Shown here piece after piece: positions 25,667 to 35,560 of a stretch of DNA of 64,000 bases. Each line of letters starts with the position of its first letter. The first letter of the stretch is position 1. Made by a program: the position numbers and the translations under genes. The notes under the pieces are model-generated. The model saw only the letters and a program-made list of their open reading frames with translations, did no database searches and was not told the origin of the DNA. The DNA is from Thermoplasmata archaeon (GTDB lineage: Archaea > Thermoplasmatota > Thermoplasmata > Thermoplasmatales > Thermoplasmataceae): contig JAJZXB010000010.1 of assembly GCA_021846395.1 (NCBI GenBank), forward strand, positions 1 through 64,000, written 5' to 3'.

Positions 25667-26251
25667 TTATTTCCTCAATCTACCATTTGATCTTATTGAG
25701 GGTCTGCTTTTTGAACTTCCAAGTCTACCATGGCCAAGACCTCTGTTTTTATATCCTGCCGATGTTAATCCCCTGTATACTCTTCCTTTATTTTGAGGCT
25801 CAACAATCCATGATATTTTCTTATCATTATATATTGTGGAACTGTCTTTAACAACAAGAATTACCTCGTAGTATTTGTATAAACCGTCTTCACCAACATA
25901 GTATGAATTCAACACTTCTGTATTTGGATATTTGTCAGCGGCTCTTTCTTCAGCAATTACCTGTATATTTTTTTTAAGGGTCATTTTTGTATATGCCAAT
26001 CTTCTTGGTCTTCTTCCACCCATTATTTTAGGACGATTCTGGCCACCCCTTCTTACTCTTGAGCGAACAACAATGTATCCTTCCTTTGCCTTGTATCCTG
26101 CCTGCCTTGCTCTATCTATTCTTGTTGGATGATCCACTCTCTCTATTGAGTGCCCCTTTCTCCATGATATCATTCTCTGCTTTTGAAAGCCGTAAATGTC
26201 TGATTTTTTAAGATCCTTCCATTCATCCCTTATTAAACTGTAAGAATTCAT
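25667..26251 (-). CDS. rpl15e: 50S ribosomal protein L15e
   Basis: 194 residues from the ATG at 26251, starting [20 protein letters not shown]. The L15e signature is clear: [33 protein letters not shown] (only part given here: [19 protein letters not shown]), [10 protein letters not shown] and a basic glycine-rich C-terminus ([16 protein letters not shown]). AAGTGA lies six bases before this ATG, so it is preferred over the start at 26275. It is a large-subunit protein near the exit tunnel, found in archaea and eukaryotes only. tRNA-Ser(UGA) follows on the same strand. Confidence 0.96.
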   Translation of the reverse strand: MNSYSLIRDEWKDLKKSDIYGFQKQRMISWRKGHSIERVDHPTRIDRARQAGYKAKEGYIVVRSRVRRGGQNRPKIMGGRRPRRLAYTKMTLKKNIQVIAEERAADKYPNTEVLNSYYVGEDGLYKYYEVILVVKDSSTIYNDKKISWIVEPQNKGRVYRGLTSAGYKNRGLGHGRLGSSKSRPSIRSNGRLRK

Positions 26252-26480
26252 TTTATTCACTTCAATTTTATACAATATTTGAAAATAATATTTATATGTT
26301 ATTATATTTCCTTTCTAAAATACCATCTGACATCCTCTACTTAAAATCATTTCGTATTATAGAATGGTGCTCTTATTCTGGGCTCTAATTGGCGGTATGA
26401 AAATGCGTTGCAGTATATTTATAAAATTATTAAAAGGTGAGAGACATAAAAAATTAAAAACTTGTTAAACATTGAGTTGC

Positions 26481-27107
26481 ATGAAAGCTATTTCTCTTTT
26501 TTCAGGAGGCAAGGATTCATTTTTGTCAAGTATGATTGCAATGGAACAGGGGTATACAATAGATTACGGAATAACGGTAATACCTGAAGAATATTCTATG
26601 ATGTTTCACTATCCAAATGCATATTTATCGGGGTTTTCTGCATCACTCCTGGGTTTCAATATAAAATATATAAAAGAGAATGCGTTTGAAAATTACATTA
26701 AAAACATTTCGGATAAGTATGATGCAATAATCACCGGTGCTATAGCGTCGGATTATCAAAAAGCAAGAATAGAAAAATTATGCTATAACCATAATACAAT
26801 CGTATATTCTCCATTGTGGAGGCTTAATCAGGAGGATATATTAGATGAATTAATATCCAGAAAAATTAAAGCAAAAATCGTATCTATTTCTGCAGAAGGA
26901 TTTGTAAAAGAGGATCTTGGTAAGGATATCGACAGTGATTATATAAAATACTTGAAAAATCTATATGAAAAATACAGGATAAATATTGCAGGCGAAGGTG
27001 GAGAATATGAGTCTTTTGTTTATGGTTTATCCGATTGCACATTAAAAATCAAGTCACAGAAAATAATATGGAAAAATTCCGGTGGTTATTTGATGATAGA
27101 GATTTAA
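26481..27107 (+). CDS. dph6: Diphthine-ammonia ligase Dph6
   Basis: About 208 residues from the ATG at 26481; a TTG at 26472 is in frame. The PP-loop of the ATP pyrophosphatase fold is SLFSGGKDSFLSS. Further family motifs are AIITGAIASDYQKARIE, SPLWR and GEGGEYESFVYG; the last is the DUF71/Dph6 signature and sets it apart from QueC. It amidates diphthine on elongation factor 2, the last step of diphthamide synthesis. It appears to stand alone. Confidence 0.9.
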   Translation: MKAISLFSGGKDSFLSSMIAMEQGYTIDYGITVIPEEYSMMFHYPNAYLSGFSASLLGFNIKYIKENAFENYIKNISDKYDAIITGAIASDYQKARIEKLCYNHNTIVYSPLWRLNQEDILDELISRKIKAKIVSISAEGFVKEDLGKDIDSDYIKYLKNLYEKYRINIAGEGGEYESFVYGLSDCTLKIKSQKIIWKNSGGYLMIEI

Positions 27108-27253
27108 CTTTAAAGATTCTCCCATAATTCAGGTCTTAATTCCAAAAAAATTTAATCCGGATAATTTTTGTACAAAAGTATTCTGTAGAGAATTGTTTAT
27201 CTTTTCAAAAAAGTATATATAATATAATCATAAACTATTAATATATAGAATAA

Positions 27254-28531
27254 ATGTGTAGTTGGTGTAAATTGAAATACATATTAATGATAAGTATAAT
27301 AACAATTCTTGCATTATTATCGTTTATATATTATATTTTAAATGTTTATTATTCAGACAAATACCACCAGGAAAAGTTAAGAAATGATATTGATATCTCA
27401 AAAGCCACAATTGTTGTACCGGTTTATAAGGAAAATGTAACCACATTTAGTTCCGTTATAATGTCAATAAAAAATCAGGGCGTAAAATTCATTGTTGTTG
27501 GTGATTCAAGCAATGAACCCTATAAATCAATTACAGAAAAATATGGCGGGACATTCATATTGCTGAAAGAACATGTTGGAAAAAGAATGGCACTGGTTGA
27601 AGGCATAAGTCACATTGTTACCCCATATGTTATGCTTGTTGATAGTGATACAGTTTTGCCAGCAAATGCTTTGAAAGACATGCTTTCAAATTTTAAGGAT
27701 AATATAGGTGGGGTAAGTGTTAATATAAAAATCAGGCAAAACGGAACCAAAATATCCTACGCATCAGAATTTATTGAAAGGGCAAGAGAGGTGGTATTCA
27801 GGGCAATGTCCTATCATGGCAGCATATTGGTTGCAGATGGAAGATGCGCAATGTATCGAACTGACTTGATAAAACCATATATGATGTCGGATGATTTTAA
27901 AAATAAAAGAATACTTGGCAAAAAAACAATGCTTGGTGATGATATTCAAATAACAAGCTATCTTATTAAAAACAAATACAGAGTTGTAAAAGATTATAAT
28001 GTTGTCGTTGAAACAGATTCACAGGAAAATTTTAAAAAATTTGTACATCAACAGGTCAGATGGGCTAGAAATGGATGGTACTATTTTTTTAAAAATCTGT
28101 CCAACGGAACTACAAGAAGTGCAGGAAAATTTTACACCTTTGAAGTTTTATATTTGTATATAGTTCCCTTTGTTGGTTTTCTTTTACTATTATACAGAAT
28201 GTATTTTATATGGGGTCGCTTTGGGTACTATGATTCCATGACTATCGAAAATTTGGGTAGAAGGATATTTTTTGAAATATTCCCAATAGATGTGCATTTT
28301 GGTGTAAGGCGTTTTGATCCCGTGTTTTTATTTATATTGATGGATAAACTTGCAACGCTAATACTTGGTGTTACAGGAAATGCCCTTTTTATCACTGCGG
28401 TCATGATAAAAATACCCAGGGACAGATTGAGAACTCTTGGATATGGTGCAATTGCGATAGCCATAATGTTTCTGGCAAATCTCTATGGATTTTTCACCTT
28501 CTGGAAACAATCAAAATGGCTCACAAGATAA
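27254..28531 (+). CDS. Membrane family 2 glycosyltransferase, hyaluronan/cellulose-synthase-like
   Basis: A 425-residue protein with an N-terminal membrane segment (about 8-30), a GT2 domain, and several C-terminal membrane segments. The catalytic set is complete: TIVVPVYKE at the start of the domain, LVDSDT (DxD), GDDIQIT and QQVRWARNGW (QxxRW). It probably builds a surface polysaccharide or glycolipid. It is a different subtype from the 510-residue enzyme at 9519-11051. The neighbours (dph6 and ribK) give no hint of the product. Confidence 0.85.
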   Translation: MCSWCKLKYILMISIITILALLSFIYYILNVYYSDKYHQEKLRNDIDISKATIVVPVYKENVTTFSSVIMSIKNQGVKFIVVGDSSNEPYKSITEKYGGTFILLKEHVGKRMALVEGISHIVTPYVMLVDSDTVLPANALKDMLSNFKDNIGGVSVNIKIRQNGTKISYASEFIERAREVVFRAMSYHGSILVADGRCAMYRTDLIKPYMMSDDFKNKRILGKKTMLGDDIQITSYLIKNKYRVVKDYNVVVETDSQENFKKFVHQQVRWARNGWYYFFKNLSNGTTRSAGKFYTFEVLYLYIVPFVGFLLLLYRMYFIWGRFGYYDSMTIENLGRRIFFEIFPIDVHFGVRRFDPVFLFILMDKLATLILGVTGNALFITAVMIKIPRDRLRTLGYGAIAIAIMFLANLYGFFTFWKQSKWLTR

Positions 28532-28562
28532 AAAATTCAATACGCAAATTCAATAATTTTTA

Positions 28563-29228
28563 TTAATTAAAATTAAAATCTATATTTATTTTTATAATAT
28601 CATTATCCTTTAAATTAAGTGTTTCCCTCAAATATCTATCTGATATTATCTCTATGATGTCAGTATAATTACTTCTTTCAGGAAAAATTATAAAACATTT
28701 TATTCCGTCTATATGGGCATTGAAACATTTTACACCGCCAAAAGTTCTTTCCTTATCTTTAAATCCTTCTATGTGTATACCTTCTGCTCCTCTTATCTGC
28801 CTTAGTATATTTTCATATTCAGGTAAAATTTTTATGTTCAATGTTCCATAATACGGCTTAATTTTTAATTTATCATAAAACTGATCCATATACTCTTTTT
28901 TTGATATATAATACTTTCCTTCCCCAAGCCCATTTTTTATGTTCCCTTTCATTTCAAAACTCTGATTAATTTCCAGAATTGAATAAAGATCATTTAATTC
29001 TTTATATAGGGTGTCAAGTGATTTTTCCATCAAAATAATTTTTTGCTTTCTGTTTTCCATTTTTCTATCAATATATTTATCATCCAGCAATTCGATTATC
29101 ATTCTTGACGCGGTTTGCTGGCTAACATTCATTTCCTTTGCCAGTTCGTTTGATGAAATGTAAAGTATGTTTTTCTCCCCTGCAATACGCTTTAAGGTTT
29201 TAATTGTTTCATATATGGTTGAGTTCAT
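28563..29228 (-). CDS. ribK: CTP-dependent riboflavin kinase with N-terminal HTH (RibK)
   Basis: A 221-residue protein. Residues 1-75 are a winged-helix domain (SSNELAKEMNVSQQTASRMIIELL). The rest is the archaeal riboflavin kinase domain, marked by GLGEGKYYIS, PYYGTLNIKI and TFGGVKCFNA. It makes FMN using CTP and, through the HTH, may also repress genes. FMN/FAD enzymes are plentiful in this window. It is divergent from the fixAB gene, and the 340-base gap between them holds an inverted repeat that could be its operator. Confidence 0.92.
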   Translation of the reverse strand: MNSTIYETIKTLKRIAGEKNILYISSNELAKEMNVSQQTASRMIIELLDDKYIDRKMENRKQKIILMEKSLDTLYKELNDLYSILEINQSFEMKGNIKNGLGEGKYYISKKEYMDQFYDKLKIKPYYGTLNIKILPEYENILRQIRGAEGIHIEGFKDKERTFGGVKCFNAHIDGIKCFIIFPERSNYTDIIEIISDRYLRETLNLKDNDIIKINIDFNFN

Positions 29229-29436
29229 ATGTGGTTATAATAATGAAGTATAATATGATTTTTAATTATTTAATTTATAAATATTGTTAATTTTACCCAT
29301 TTTCGGAGAGTTTTTTAGTGAAAATATAAATAACTACCTTGTCACAATTTATTATATTTATTCATATGAGCTGGATGATATATAACATATCTAATTCCAA
29401 TAAGAATCAATGCCAATATAAACGAGAATTCAAACA

Positions 29437-29455
29437 TGTGGGGAGTTTACCCACA
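29437..29455. promoter_or_regulatory. Inverted repeat in the ribK-fixAB divergent gap
   Basis: TGTGGG and CCCACA pair perfectly around GAGTTTA. An overlapping second repeat, AGTTT and AAACT, lies at 29444-29459. The site is about 115 bases before fixAB and 209 bases from ribK. The G-rich arms stand out in this AT-rich region. Candidate ligands are the RibK HTH domain or another regulator of flavin metabolism. Confidence 0.35.
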
Positions 29456-29541
29456 AACTTTTAAAGTGAAACCATCCTAAGAAATCGTGAGTGGCAGATC
29501 TCTATAAAAATGAATGCGCCGATAATTTCCTACCAATAAAC

Positions 29542-29550
29542 TTTTTAATA
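29542..29550 (+). promoter_or_regulatory. TATA-like box for fixAB
   Basis: TTTTTAATA lies 20-28 bases before the ATG at 29570, which supports that ATG as a leaderless start over the one at 29555. Confidence 0.35.
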
Positions 29551-29569
29551 AAACATGCTATACCCTCCT

Positions 29570-31396
29570 ATGAGCGGAATCAAAATAATTGTTTCTATAA
29601 AGCAGGTTCCGGATGCAGACGATTTAAGAATAGATCCGGTCACAAATAATTTAGTAAGGGAAGGAGTGCCGGCCATTATGAATCCACCTGATCTTCATGC
29701 TATTGAAGAGGGCTTAAGATTGAAGGAAAAATATGGAGGTACGGTGACAATAGTAACAATGGGACCACCAAAGGGCGATATTTCTTTAAGAGAAGGCATT
29801 TCAATGGGTGCTGATGATGTATATCTAGTATCAGATGCTGCAATGGTTGGCTCTGATACATGGTCGACTTCATACACTATTTCACAGGCAATTAGAAAAC
29901 TCGGTGGTGCTGATATTATTTTATTTGGAAGAAGGGCCATTGATGGTGAGACACAGCAAGTAGGTCCACAAACAGCAATGTGGCTTGGTATACCAGAGGT
30001 GGCATATACAGATAAAATTCTTGATATTGATACTGAAAATAAAAAGGTAAAATTGCAAAGAACAACTGAATTTGACACCGAAACTGTTGAAGTTCCATAT
30101 CCGATGGTTGCTACAGTAAGTGAAAATTCAAATGAACCCAGAGAAGCAACTCTTGAAGGTTTGATCAGAGCAAAGCAATTCGATGTTAAAAGACTCACTA
30201 AAACAGATATAGATGCAGACCCAAAACATATTGGTCTTGCAGCATCACCAACTAAGGTTATAAGAGTAAGGCCCCCACCAAAAATGAGAAATCCACAAAT
30301 AATAACAAATGATGATCTGAACAAAACTGTTGACTGGCTTTCGGAAAAAATAAAAGAATCATCAATCGGGATGAAATCTATGGAAGAAGGTTATGTTAAA
30401 CCAGAACCTGTAACAAAAATAAAAAATGATGTCTGGGTATATATGGACCATATGAATGGGGAGTTGAATAAAACCTCACTTGAAATACTTGGAGCTGCCA
30501 GAAGAATAGCTGATTTGATGGATACCAAACTCGGAGCAGTTGTGGTTGGCGATGCAGTTGATAATATAGTTGATGATGCGTTTAAATACGGTGCTGATGA
30601 AGTTTATTATTGCCAGGTTGATGACGTAAAATTATATGACAATGATATATTTAGCAGGGCTCTTGAACTAATGATAGGCAAATATAAGCCCGATGCCATA
30701 TTCTACCCAGGAACGTCATCTTCCAGAGAACTGGCTTCAACAGTTGCAATTAAGGTAAATACAGGACTAATTGCAGATTGTATTATATTTGATGTTGATG
30801 AGAAGGGGCAATTATTATCGACAAGACCAGATTTTGGCGGAAAGGAAACATCTACAATTATATGCCCAAACAATAAACCCATTATGGTTACGACTAGATC
30901 CGGAGTGTTTTCTGCCCTTCCTGCAAGAAACTTTAAGGGTAAGGTAATAAAGGAAAAACTCGACGATAAATCCACAAGATTTAAAATAACAAATTACAAA
31001 AACATAGAACGCACAAGCGTACTTGCAGGTTCAAAAATAGTCGTAGGGATTGGAAGAGGAATTGTCAATAAGGAAAATATTTCCATTGCTGAGAAGCTTG
31101 CAGATAAAATTAATGCAGTTGTTGGTGTCAGCAAACCGCTTGCTGACGCAAACTGGTATCCAAAAGACAGGCAGGTTGGACAGACAGGAACAACTATTAG
31201 GCCGGATCTGTATATAGCTCTGGGAATTTCAGGAGCGATACAGCATCTCGTAGGAATACAGGGAGCAAAAAGGATTATTGCAATAAATACCGACCCTGAT
31301 GCTCAAATTTTCGAAAACTGTGATTATGGTGTTGTGGGAGATATATTCCAGATTGTTCCAGCTCTTGTAAAGAAAATAGGTGATTTAAATGCTTAA
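29570..31396 (+). CDS. fixAB: Fused electron transfer flavoprotein beta+alpha (FixA-FixB)
   Basis: About 608 residues. Residues 1-260 are EtfB/FixA (IIVSIKQVPDADD, VREGVPAIMNPPDLHAIEE, GRRAIDGETQQVGPQTA). Residues 280-608 are EtfA/FixB (WVYMDHMNGEL, the FAD-binding SGVFSALPARNF region, and DRQVGQTGTTIRPDLYIALGISGAIQH). In most organisms these are two polypeptides; here they are one. The protein carries electrons between acyl-CoA or other dehydrogenases and the FixCX quinone or ferredoxin branch. It overlaps fixC by 8 bases. Relatives of the fixABCX type can bifurcate electrons; whether this one does is not shown by sequence. Confidence 0.93.
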   Translation: MSGIKIIVSIKQVPDADDLRIDPVTNNLVREGVPAIMNPPDLHAIEEGLRLKEKYGGTVTIVTMGPPKGDISLREGISMGADDVYLVSDAAMVGSDTWSTSYTISQAIRKLGGADIILFGRRAIDGETQQVGPQTAMWLGIPEVAYTDKILDIDTENKKVKLQRTTEFDTETVEVPYPMVATVSENSNEPREATLEGLIRAKQFDVKRLTKTDIDADPKHIGLAASPTKVIRVRPPPKMRNPQIITNDDLNKTVDWLSEKIKESSIGMKSMEEGYVKPEPVTKIKNDVWVYMDHMNGELNKTSLEILGAARRIADLMDTKLGAVVVGDAVDNIVDDAFKYGADEVYYCQVDDVKLYDNDIFSRALELMIGKYKPDAIFYPGTSSSRELASTVAIKVNTGLIADCIIFDVDEKGQLLSTRPDFGGKETSTIICPNNKPIMVTTRSGVFSALPARNFKGKVIKEKLDDKSTRFKITNYKNIERTSVLAGSKIVVGIGRGIVNKENISIAEKLADKINAVVGVSKPLADANWYPKDRQVGQTGTTIRPDLYIALGISGAIQHLVGIQGAKRIIAINTDPDAQIFENCDYGVVGDIFQIVPALVKKIGDLNA

Positions 31397-32582
31397 TTAT
31401 GATATTGTAGTTGTTGGAGCAGGACCTGCTGGTTCAGCTGCTGCCTTAAAGGCGGCATCAGCAGGAAAAAAGGTGCTTGTTATTGAACGTGGGCCAGAAC
31501 CGGGCTCAAAAAATGTATCCGGTGCTATGATCAGAAAGGATTTTGTTTCGTCGGTTTTTGGTGATAGTGTCCCATTCGAACGAAAAGTAGATACCCTTAA
31601 ATTATCATTATATGATAAGGAAAGCCCCGTAAATATCGATTTTCACCCTAATCAGCTTGTTACCACAGGAAGACTGAAGCTAGACAAATGGATGTCATCA
31701 GTTGCAGAGAATGCAGGGGCAATGGTAATCAGTAAAACAACTGGACTGAATCTAACATGGGATGGTGATAAGGCTAAAACACTTATAACAGATCGTGGAG
31801 AGGTTTCAGCAAAATCCTTCATTTTAGCTGAGGGTGTAAATGCCCTGTTATCAATGAAATCTGGAATAAGAGGCGATTTAAATACTGAGAATTCTGTTCA
31901 AACTGTTAAAGAAGTTTATTCAGTGAAGAAGGAAGATATAAATTCTATTTTTGGCTTTCCAGATGAGAGTACAGGAATGTCATGGAGATTTGTTATGACT
32001 GATCCTCTGGTTGCAGGTTTTCTATACACATATAAAGATAGTGTCTCGGTTGGAATTGGATCGCCAATTAACCAGCTGGTGGAGAGAAAAATTCGCCCTG
32101 AGAAACTTCTTGATGATTTTCTTGACAAAACCGGTTTGTCTGCAAAATTAAAGGGCTATTCATTAAGGGAGTATTCAGCAAAAGTAATTCCAGAAGGTGG
32201 GTTCCCGAATATGAATGTTTCAAAGGGGAATGTTTATATTTGTGGAGATGCACTTGGCCTTGTTGACCCATTGACGTTTGATGGAATAAGCCCCGCAATA
32301 GCATCCGGAACCCTTGCAGGCACTGCAGCCCTTGAAGGTTTCACTCCAGATATTTACAAATATGAAATGATGAAAAATACAGAAATTTCAAAAATTGCCA
32401 AGGAAAGAAAGCTTGAATCTGAATTTATGTCAGGAAATAAAGCAGGTGAATATATAAACATGATTTCAACATTGCTTAAAAACTGGGCCTCTGGAGACCT
32501 TTCTGGCATACGTGGAACTATGATTGAGAATTATAAGAATATTATACCAGATATGTTGAGTTTTGTAATAAATATGAGGTGA
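31389..32582 (+). CDS. fixC: ETF-quinone oxidoreductase flavoprotein FixC
   Basis: A 397-residue FAD protein beginning MLNYDIVVVGAGPAGSAAALKA, a Rossmann GxGxxG dinucleotide site. ERGPEPGSKNVSGA fits the FixC/ETF-QO group, and NVYICGDALGLVDPLTFDGI is the second FAD motif (GDA). AGGTGA lies in front of the ATG, and the start overlaps the end of fixAB, so translation is coupled. It receives electrons from the flavoprotein and works with FixX. Confidence 0.9.
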   Translation: MLNYDIVVVGAGPAGSAAALKAASAGKKVLVIERGPEPGSKNVSGAMIRKDFVSSVFGDSVPFERKVDTLKLSLYDKESPVNIDFHPNQLVTTGRLKLDKWMSSVAENAGAMVISKTTGLNLTWDGDKAKTLITDRGEVSAKSFILAEGVNALLSMKSGIRGDLNTENSVQTVKEVYSVKKEDINSIFGFPDESTGMSWRFVMTDPLVAGFLYTYKDSVSVGIGSPINQLVERKIRPEKLLDDFLDKTGLSAKLKGYSLREYSAKVIPEGGFPNMNVSKGNVYICGDALGLVDPLTFDGISPAIASGTLAGTAALEGFTPDIYKYEMMKNTEISKIAKERKLESEFMSGNKAGEYINMISTLLKNWASGDLSGIRGTMIENYKNIIPDMLSFVINMR

Positions 32583-32586
32583 ATAA

Positions 32587-32874
32587 ATGAGACTTGAAGA
32601 AAAGTTATATACATTGAGATATAAAAAGGATGAAGAATCACATCTTTCCATTAACGATGTGGATAAATGCATAGAATGTGAAAAAGAGAATGGCAATCCC
32701 ATGCCTTGCATATCGATTTGCCCGGCAAATGTTTATTCATGGGAGGATAATAAAATAGTTATAGGCTATGAAAACTGTGTTGAATGTGGTGCCTGCAGGA
32801 TAGCCTGCCCGTACGAAAATATACACTGGGAGTACCCAAAATTTGGAAAGGGTATAGCTTTAAGGTATGGATAA
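32587..32874 (+). CDS. fixX: Ferredoxin-like protein FixX
   Basis: A 95-residue protein with two cysteine regions: CIECEKENGNPMPCISICP near residues 29-46 and CVECGACRIACP near 64-75. The second is a full 4Fe-4S set and the first is degenerate in spacing, as usual for FixX. It completes the fixAB-C-X operon. GAGGTGA overlaps the fixC stop and sits five bases ahead of the ATG. Confidence 0.9.
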   Translation: MRLEEKLYTLRYKKDEESHLSINDVDKCIECEKENGNPMPCISICPANVYSWEDNKIVIGYENCVECGACRIACPYENIHWEYPKFGKGIALRYG

Positions 32875-33021
32875 ATAGATTTTGAATATATATTTTTTAT
32901 TTTACATAATAATAATTATGGATATTATGCATATATTTTAATAATTTGGCCTGTTATTTTAACAAAGGGTTTGTATCAAGGTATAACTTATCATGCATTT
33001 CTATCATATTATCAAAAATGT

Positions 33022-33029
33022 TTTATATA
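33022..33029 (+). promoter_or_regulatory. TATA-like box for thrC
   Basis: TTTATATA centred about 25 bases before the thrC ATG at 33050, a spacing that predicts a leaderless mRNA. Confidence 0.5.
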
Positions 33030-33049
33030 ACTTTCAATTGAAGGGATAA

Positions 33050-34213
33050 ATGGCATACTCTATCTTAAAATGCCCCGTATGTGGGACAGAATACAATATT
33101 GACCGTTATAATTATCTATGCGATAAATGTGGCAATATACTTGATGTAATACAGAAGGATATCAATGAATTTAAAAAAACAGATTACAAGGGTGTTTGGA
33201 AATACAAAAACATAATTCATCCCGGACTTGAGCAAAAATTTTTAATTACAAAAATGGAAGGGGATACAAATGTGTACCATCATACCAGAATGTCGGAATA
33301 CTCTGGAGTTAAAGATGTTTATATGAAACATGAGGGTGAAAATCCAACTGGCTCATTTAAAGATCGTGGAATGACCGTTGCTATTTCTGAGGCTATGCGC
33401 CTTGGATTTAAAAAAACACTGTGTGCATCTACAGGAAACACATCTGCCGCTGCGGCCAGCTACAGTGCTTATGCCGGTATAGAAAGTTATGTGTTTATAC
33501 CAAGTAAGAAAATATCCAAAAATAAATTAATGCAGGCATATTCATATGGGGCCAACATAGTAAATATAGATGGTGATTTCGACACTGCCATGACCAATCT
33601 AAAAAACACACTGAAACAGAGAAATGATTTTTATGTGTTAAACTCAATAAACCCCTGGAGAGTTGAGGGCCAGAAAACAATAATATACGAAATAATGGAA
33701 CGGATGAAACCAGATTTCATATCATTTCCTGCTGGAAATCTTGGGAATACATCTGCATTTGGTAAGGCACTGATGGAAATGAAAGAAATGGGCACAATAG
33801 ACTATATTCCAAGACTTATAGCTGTTCAGGCGGAGGGAGCAAGTCCATTTTACAATTATATAAATAACCATGAAGATGTCCTGCATACTGTTAAAGCTGA
33901 AACAATTGCAAGCGCAATAAAAATAGGAAATCCTGTAAATTACATTAAGGCCAAGAGGTCCATAGAATTTACAAAGGGCATTGTGGAGAGAGTGAGTGAT
34001 GATGAAATTATTCAGGCTAAAAAAGTTATTGATAGGTCAGGTATAGGCTGTGAGCCAGCTTCAGCGGCTTCTCTGGCGGGAATTAAAAAACTCAGGGATA
34101 GGGGGATTATAGACAAATCTGACAAAATAGCAGGCATATTGACGGGAAATCTTTTAAAGGATATGAACACGGATATTGAAATAAATATGCTCTCCCTCGA
34201 ACAGATAAAGTAA
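33050..34213 (+). CDS. thrC: Threonine synthase
   Basis: A 387-residue PLP enzyme. A zinc-ribbon-like start has C8, C11, C24 and C27. The PLP lysine is K104 in NPTGSFKDRGM, and the phosphate-binding loop is STGNTSAAAASY. It converts O-phosphohomoserine to threonine. Related steps are encoded by the aspartokinase at the left edge and homoserine dehydrogenase at 53130; homoserine kinase is not seen. It is convergent with cbiA, one base apart. Confidence 0.93.
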   Translation: MAYSILKCPVCGTEYNIDRYNYLCDKCGNILDVIQKDINEFKKTDYKGVWKYKNIIHPGLEQKFLITKMEGDTNVYHHTRMSEYSGVKDVYMKHEGENPTGSFKDRGMTVAISEAMRLGFKKTLCASTGNTSAAAASYSAYAGIESYVFIPSKKISKNKLMQAYSYGANIVNIDGDFDTAMTNLKNTLKQRNDFYVLNSINPWRVEGQKTIIYEIMERMKPDFISFPAGNLGNTSAFGKALMEMKEMGTIDYIPRLIAVQAEGASPFYNYINNHEDVLHTVKAETIASAIKIGNPVNYIKAKRSIEFTKGIVERVSDDEIIQAKKVIDRSGIGCEPASAASLAGIKKLRDRGIIDKSDKIAGILTGNLLKDMNTDIEINMLSLEQIK

Positions 34214-35560
34214 TTATCTTTTTGAATATATATAACAGGATTTTACAAACCTTTCAGGTATTTTTTTATTTGATGGAAAATATAAATGTGAGTATCCAGC
34301 AAGTATGTTTTCATTATAATACCCATCATATGCATTCACATTGACATCGTATGCATATTCATTCTCATTATCATACCGGATCGTTGAATAATGAAATTCA
34401 TGGCCCCTTATTTTCATGCCTTTTTTAAACAGTATATTATCATCCCTTGATACAATATTCCGATATCCAAGAGTTAAACCCTTCAAGGTAACACTGGCAT
34501 TGATTAACCCAAGCATATCGTATTTTTTATTGTCCATTTCTATGGTTTTTGATAGATACATATATCCTCCACATTCTGCAAATACGGGCATACCGCTCAA
34601 TATTTTTGATTTTATATCGTATAGGAACTTTTTATTACTGGAAAGTTTTTCAGCGTATATTTCTGGAAATCCACCACCGATATATATGCCATCAATATCT
34701 GGCAGTTCATTTGAATCCATTGGGCTGAAATATTCAATTTTTGCACCATATTTTTTTAGCAGGTCAAAATTTTCATTATAGTAAAAATTGAATGCCTTAT
34801 CATATGCAACACCAATAGTTACATGGGTATTTCTTGATTTATGTTCTTTTAACCTGTAATTCAGACTGGCTGTTTTTCTGGAAATATTAATCAACTGATC
34901 CATATTTATATCACTGTTAATTTTCCCTGATAAATATGATAGAAATTCTTTGCTGTGGTATTCTTCTATAAATGGTATGAGCCCGAGATGCCTTGAGTTT
35001 AATTTTAATTTATCATCTTTTTTAATGCACCCAATTACCCTTATGCCAGAAAGTGTTTCTATAGAGTGTTTCGCAATTGAACAGTGATAATTGCTTCCTG
35101 CCCTGTTTAAAATTACTCCAGCAATTTTGATATCATTCCCCATATCTTTCAGGCCATTAATAATTGCAGCCGATGTTCTTCCCATTGAAGAGATGTCAAG
35201 TACAATTATCACAGGCAACTTCAAAATTTTTGCTATTTCCGCTGTACTTCCTCTTATGCTTTTTTCTGACCTGCCATCAAATAGGCCCATTACCCCCTCA
35301 ATAACTGCTATATCGGAGCCAGTGGATCTTTTGGTAAAAATATCTTTTACTGTATTCTCAGAACCCATCCATGTATCAAGATTTTCTGATTTTTTTCCAG
35401 TAACATATGTATGGTACCCGGGATCTATATAATCAGGGCCCACCTTGAAAGGCTGAACTGAATAACCCCTCTCCTTCAATGCAAGCATTATGCCAAGACT
35501 GATTGTGGTCTTGCCTGATCCACTGGATGGAGATGCGATGATAATGCCATTATTTTTCAT
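34214..35560 (-). CDS. cbiA: Cobyrinic acid a,c-diamide synthase CbiA
   Basis: 448 residues from the ATG at 35560, chosen because ATP-binding sequence starts right after it (IIIASPSSGSGKTTISLGIM). An upstream start at 35647 would overlap cbiG by 98 bases. The C-terminal half is a class I glutamine amidotransferase with YIGGGFPEIYAEKLS and the nucleophile Cys in VFAECGGYMYLSK. It amidates side chains a and c of cobyrinate using glutamine and ATP. It overlaps cbiG by 11 bases, and the two form a second cobalamin operon. Confidence 0.92.
   Translation of the reverse strand: MKNNGIIIASPSSGSGKTTISLGIMLALKERGYSVQPFKVGPDYIDPGYHTYVTGKKSENLDTWMGSENTVKDIFTKRSTGSDIAVIEGVMGLFDGRSEKSIRGSTAEIAKILKLPVIIVLDISSMGRTSAAIINGLKDMGNDIKIAGVILNRAGSNYHCSIAKHSIETLSGIRVIGCIKKDDKLKLNSRHLGLIPFIEEYHSKEFLSYLSGKINSDINMDQLINISRKTASLNYRLKEHKSRNTHVTIGVAYDKAFNFYYNENFDLLKKYGAKIEYFSPMDSNELPDIDGIYIGGGFPEIYAEKLSSNKKFLYDIKSKILSGMPVFAECGGYMYLSKTIEMDNKKYDMLGLINASVTLKGLTLGYRNIVSRDDNILFKKGMKIRGHEFHYSTIRYDNENEYAYDVNVNAYDGYYNENILAGYSHLYFPSNKKIPERFVKSCYIYSKR

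Noticed and set aside
26481-27107. Considered as QueC, because the window has a preQ0 operon lacking queC
   Set aside because: The GEGGEYESFV motif and overall plan are those of Dph6 (DUF71), and QueC zinc cysteines are absent.
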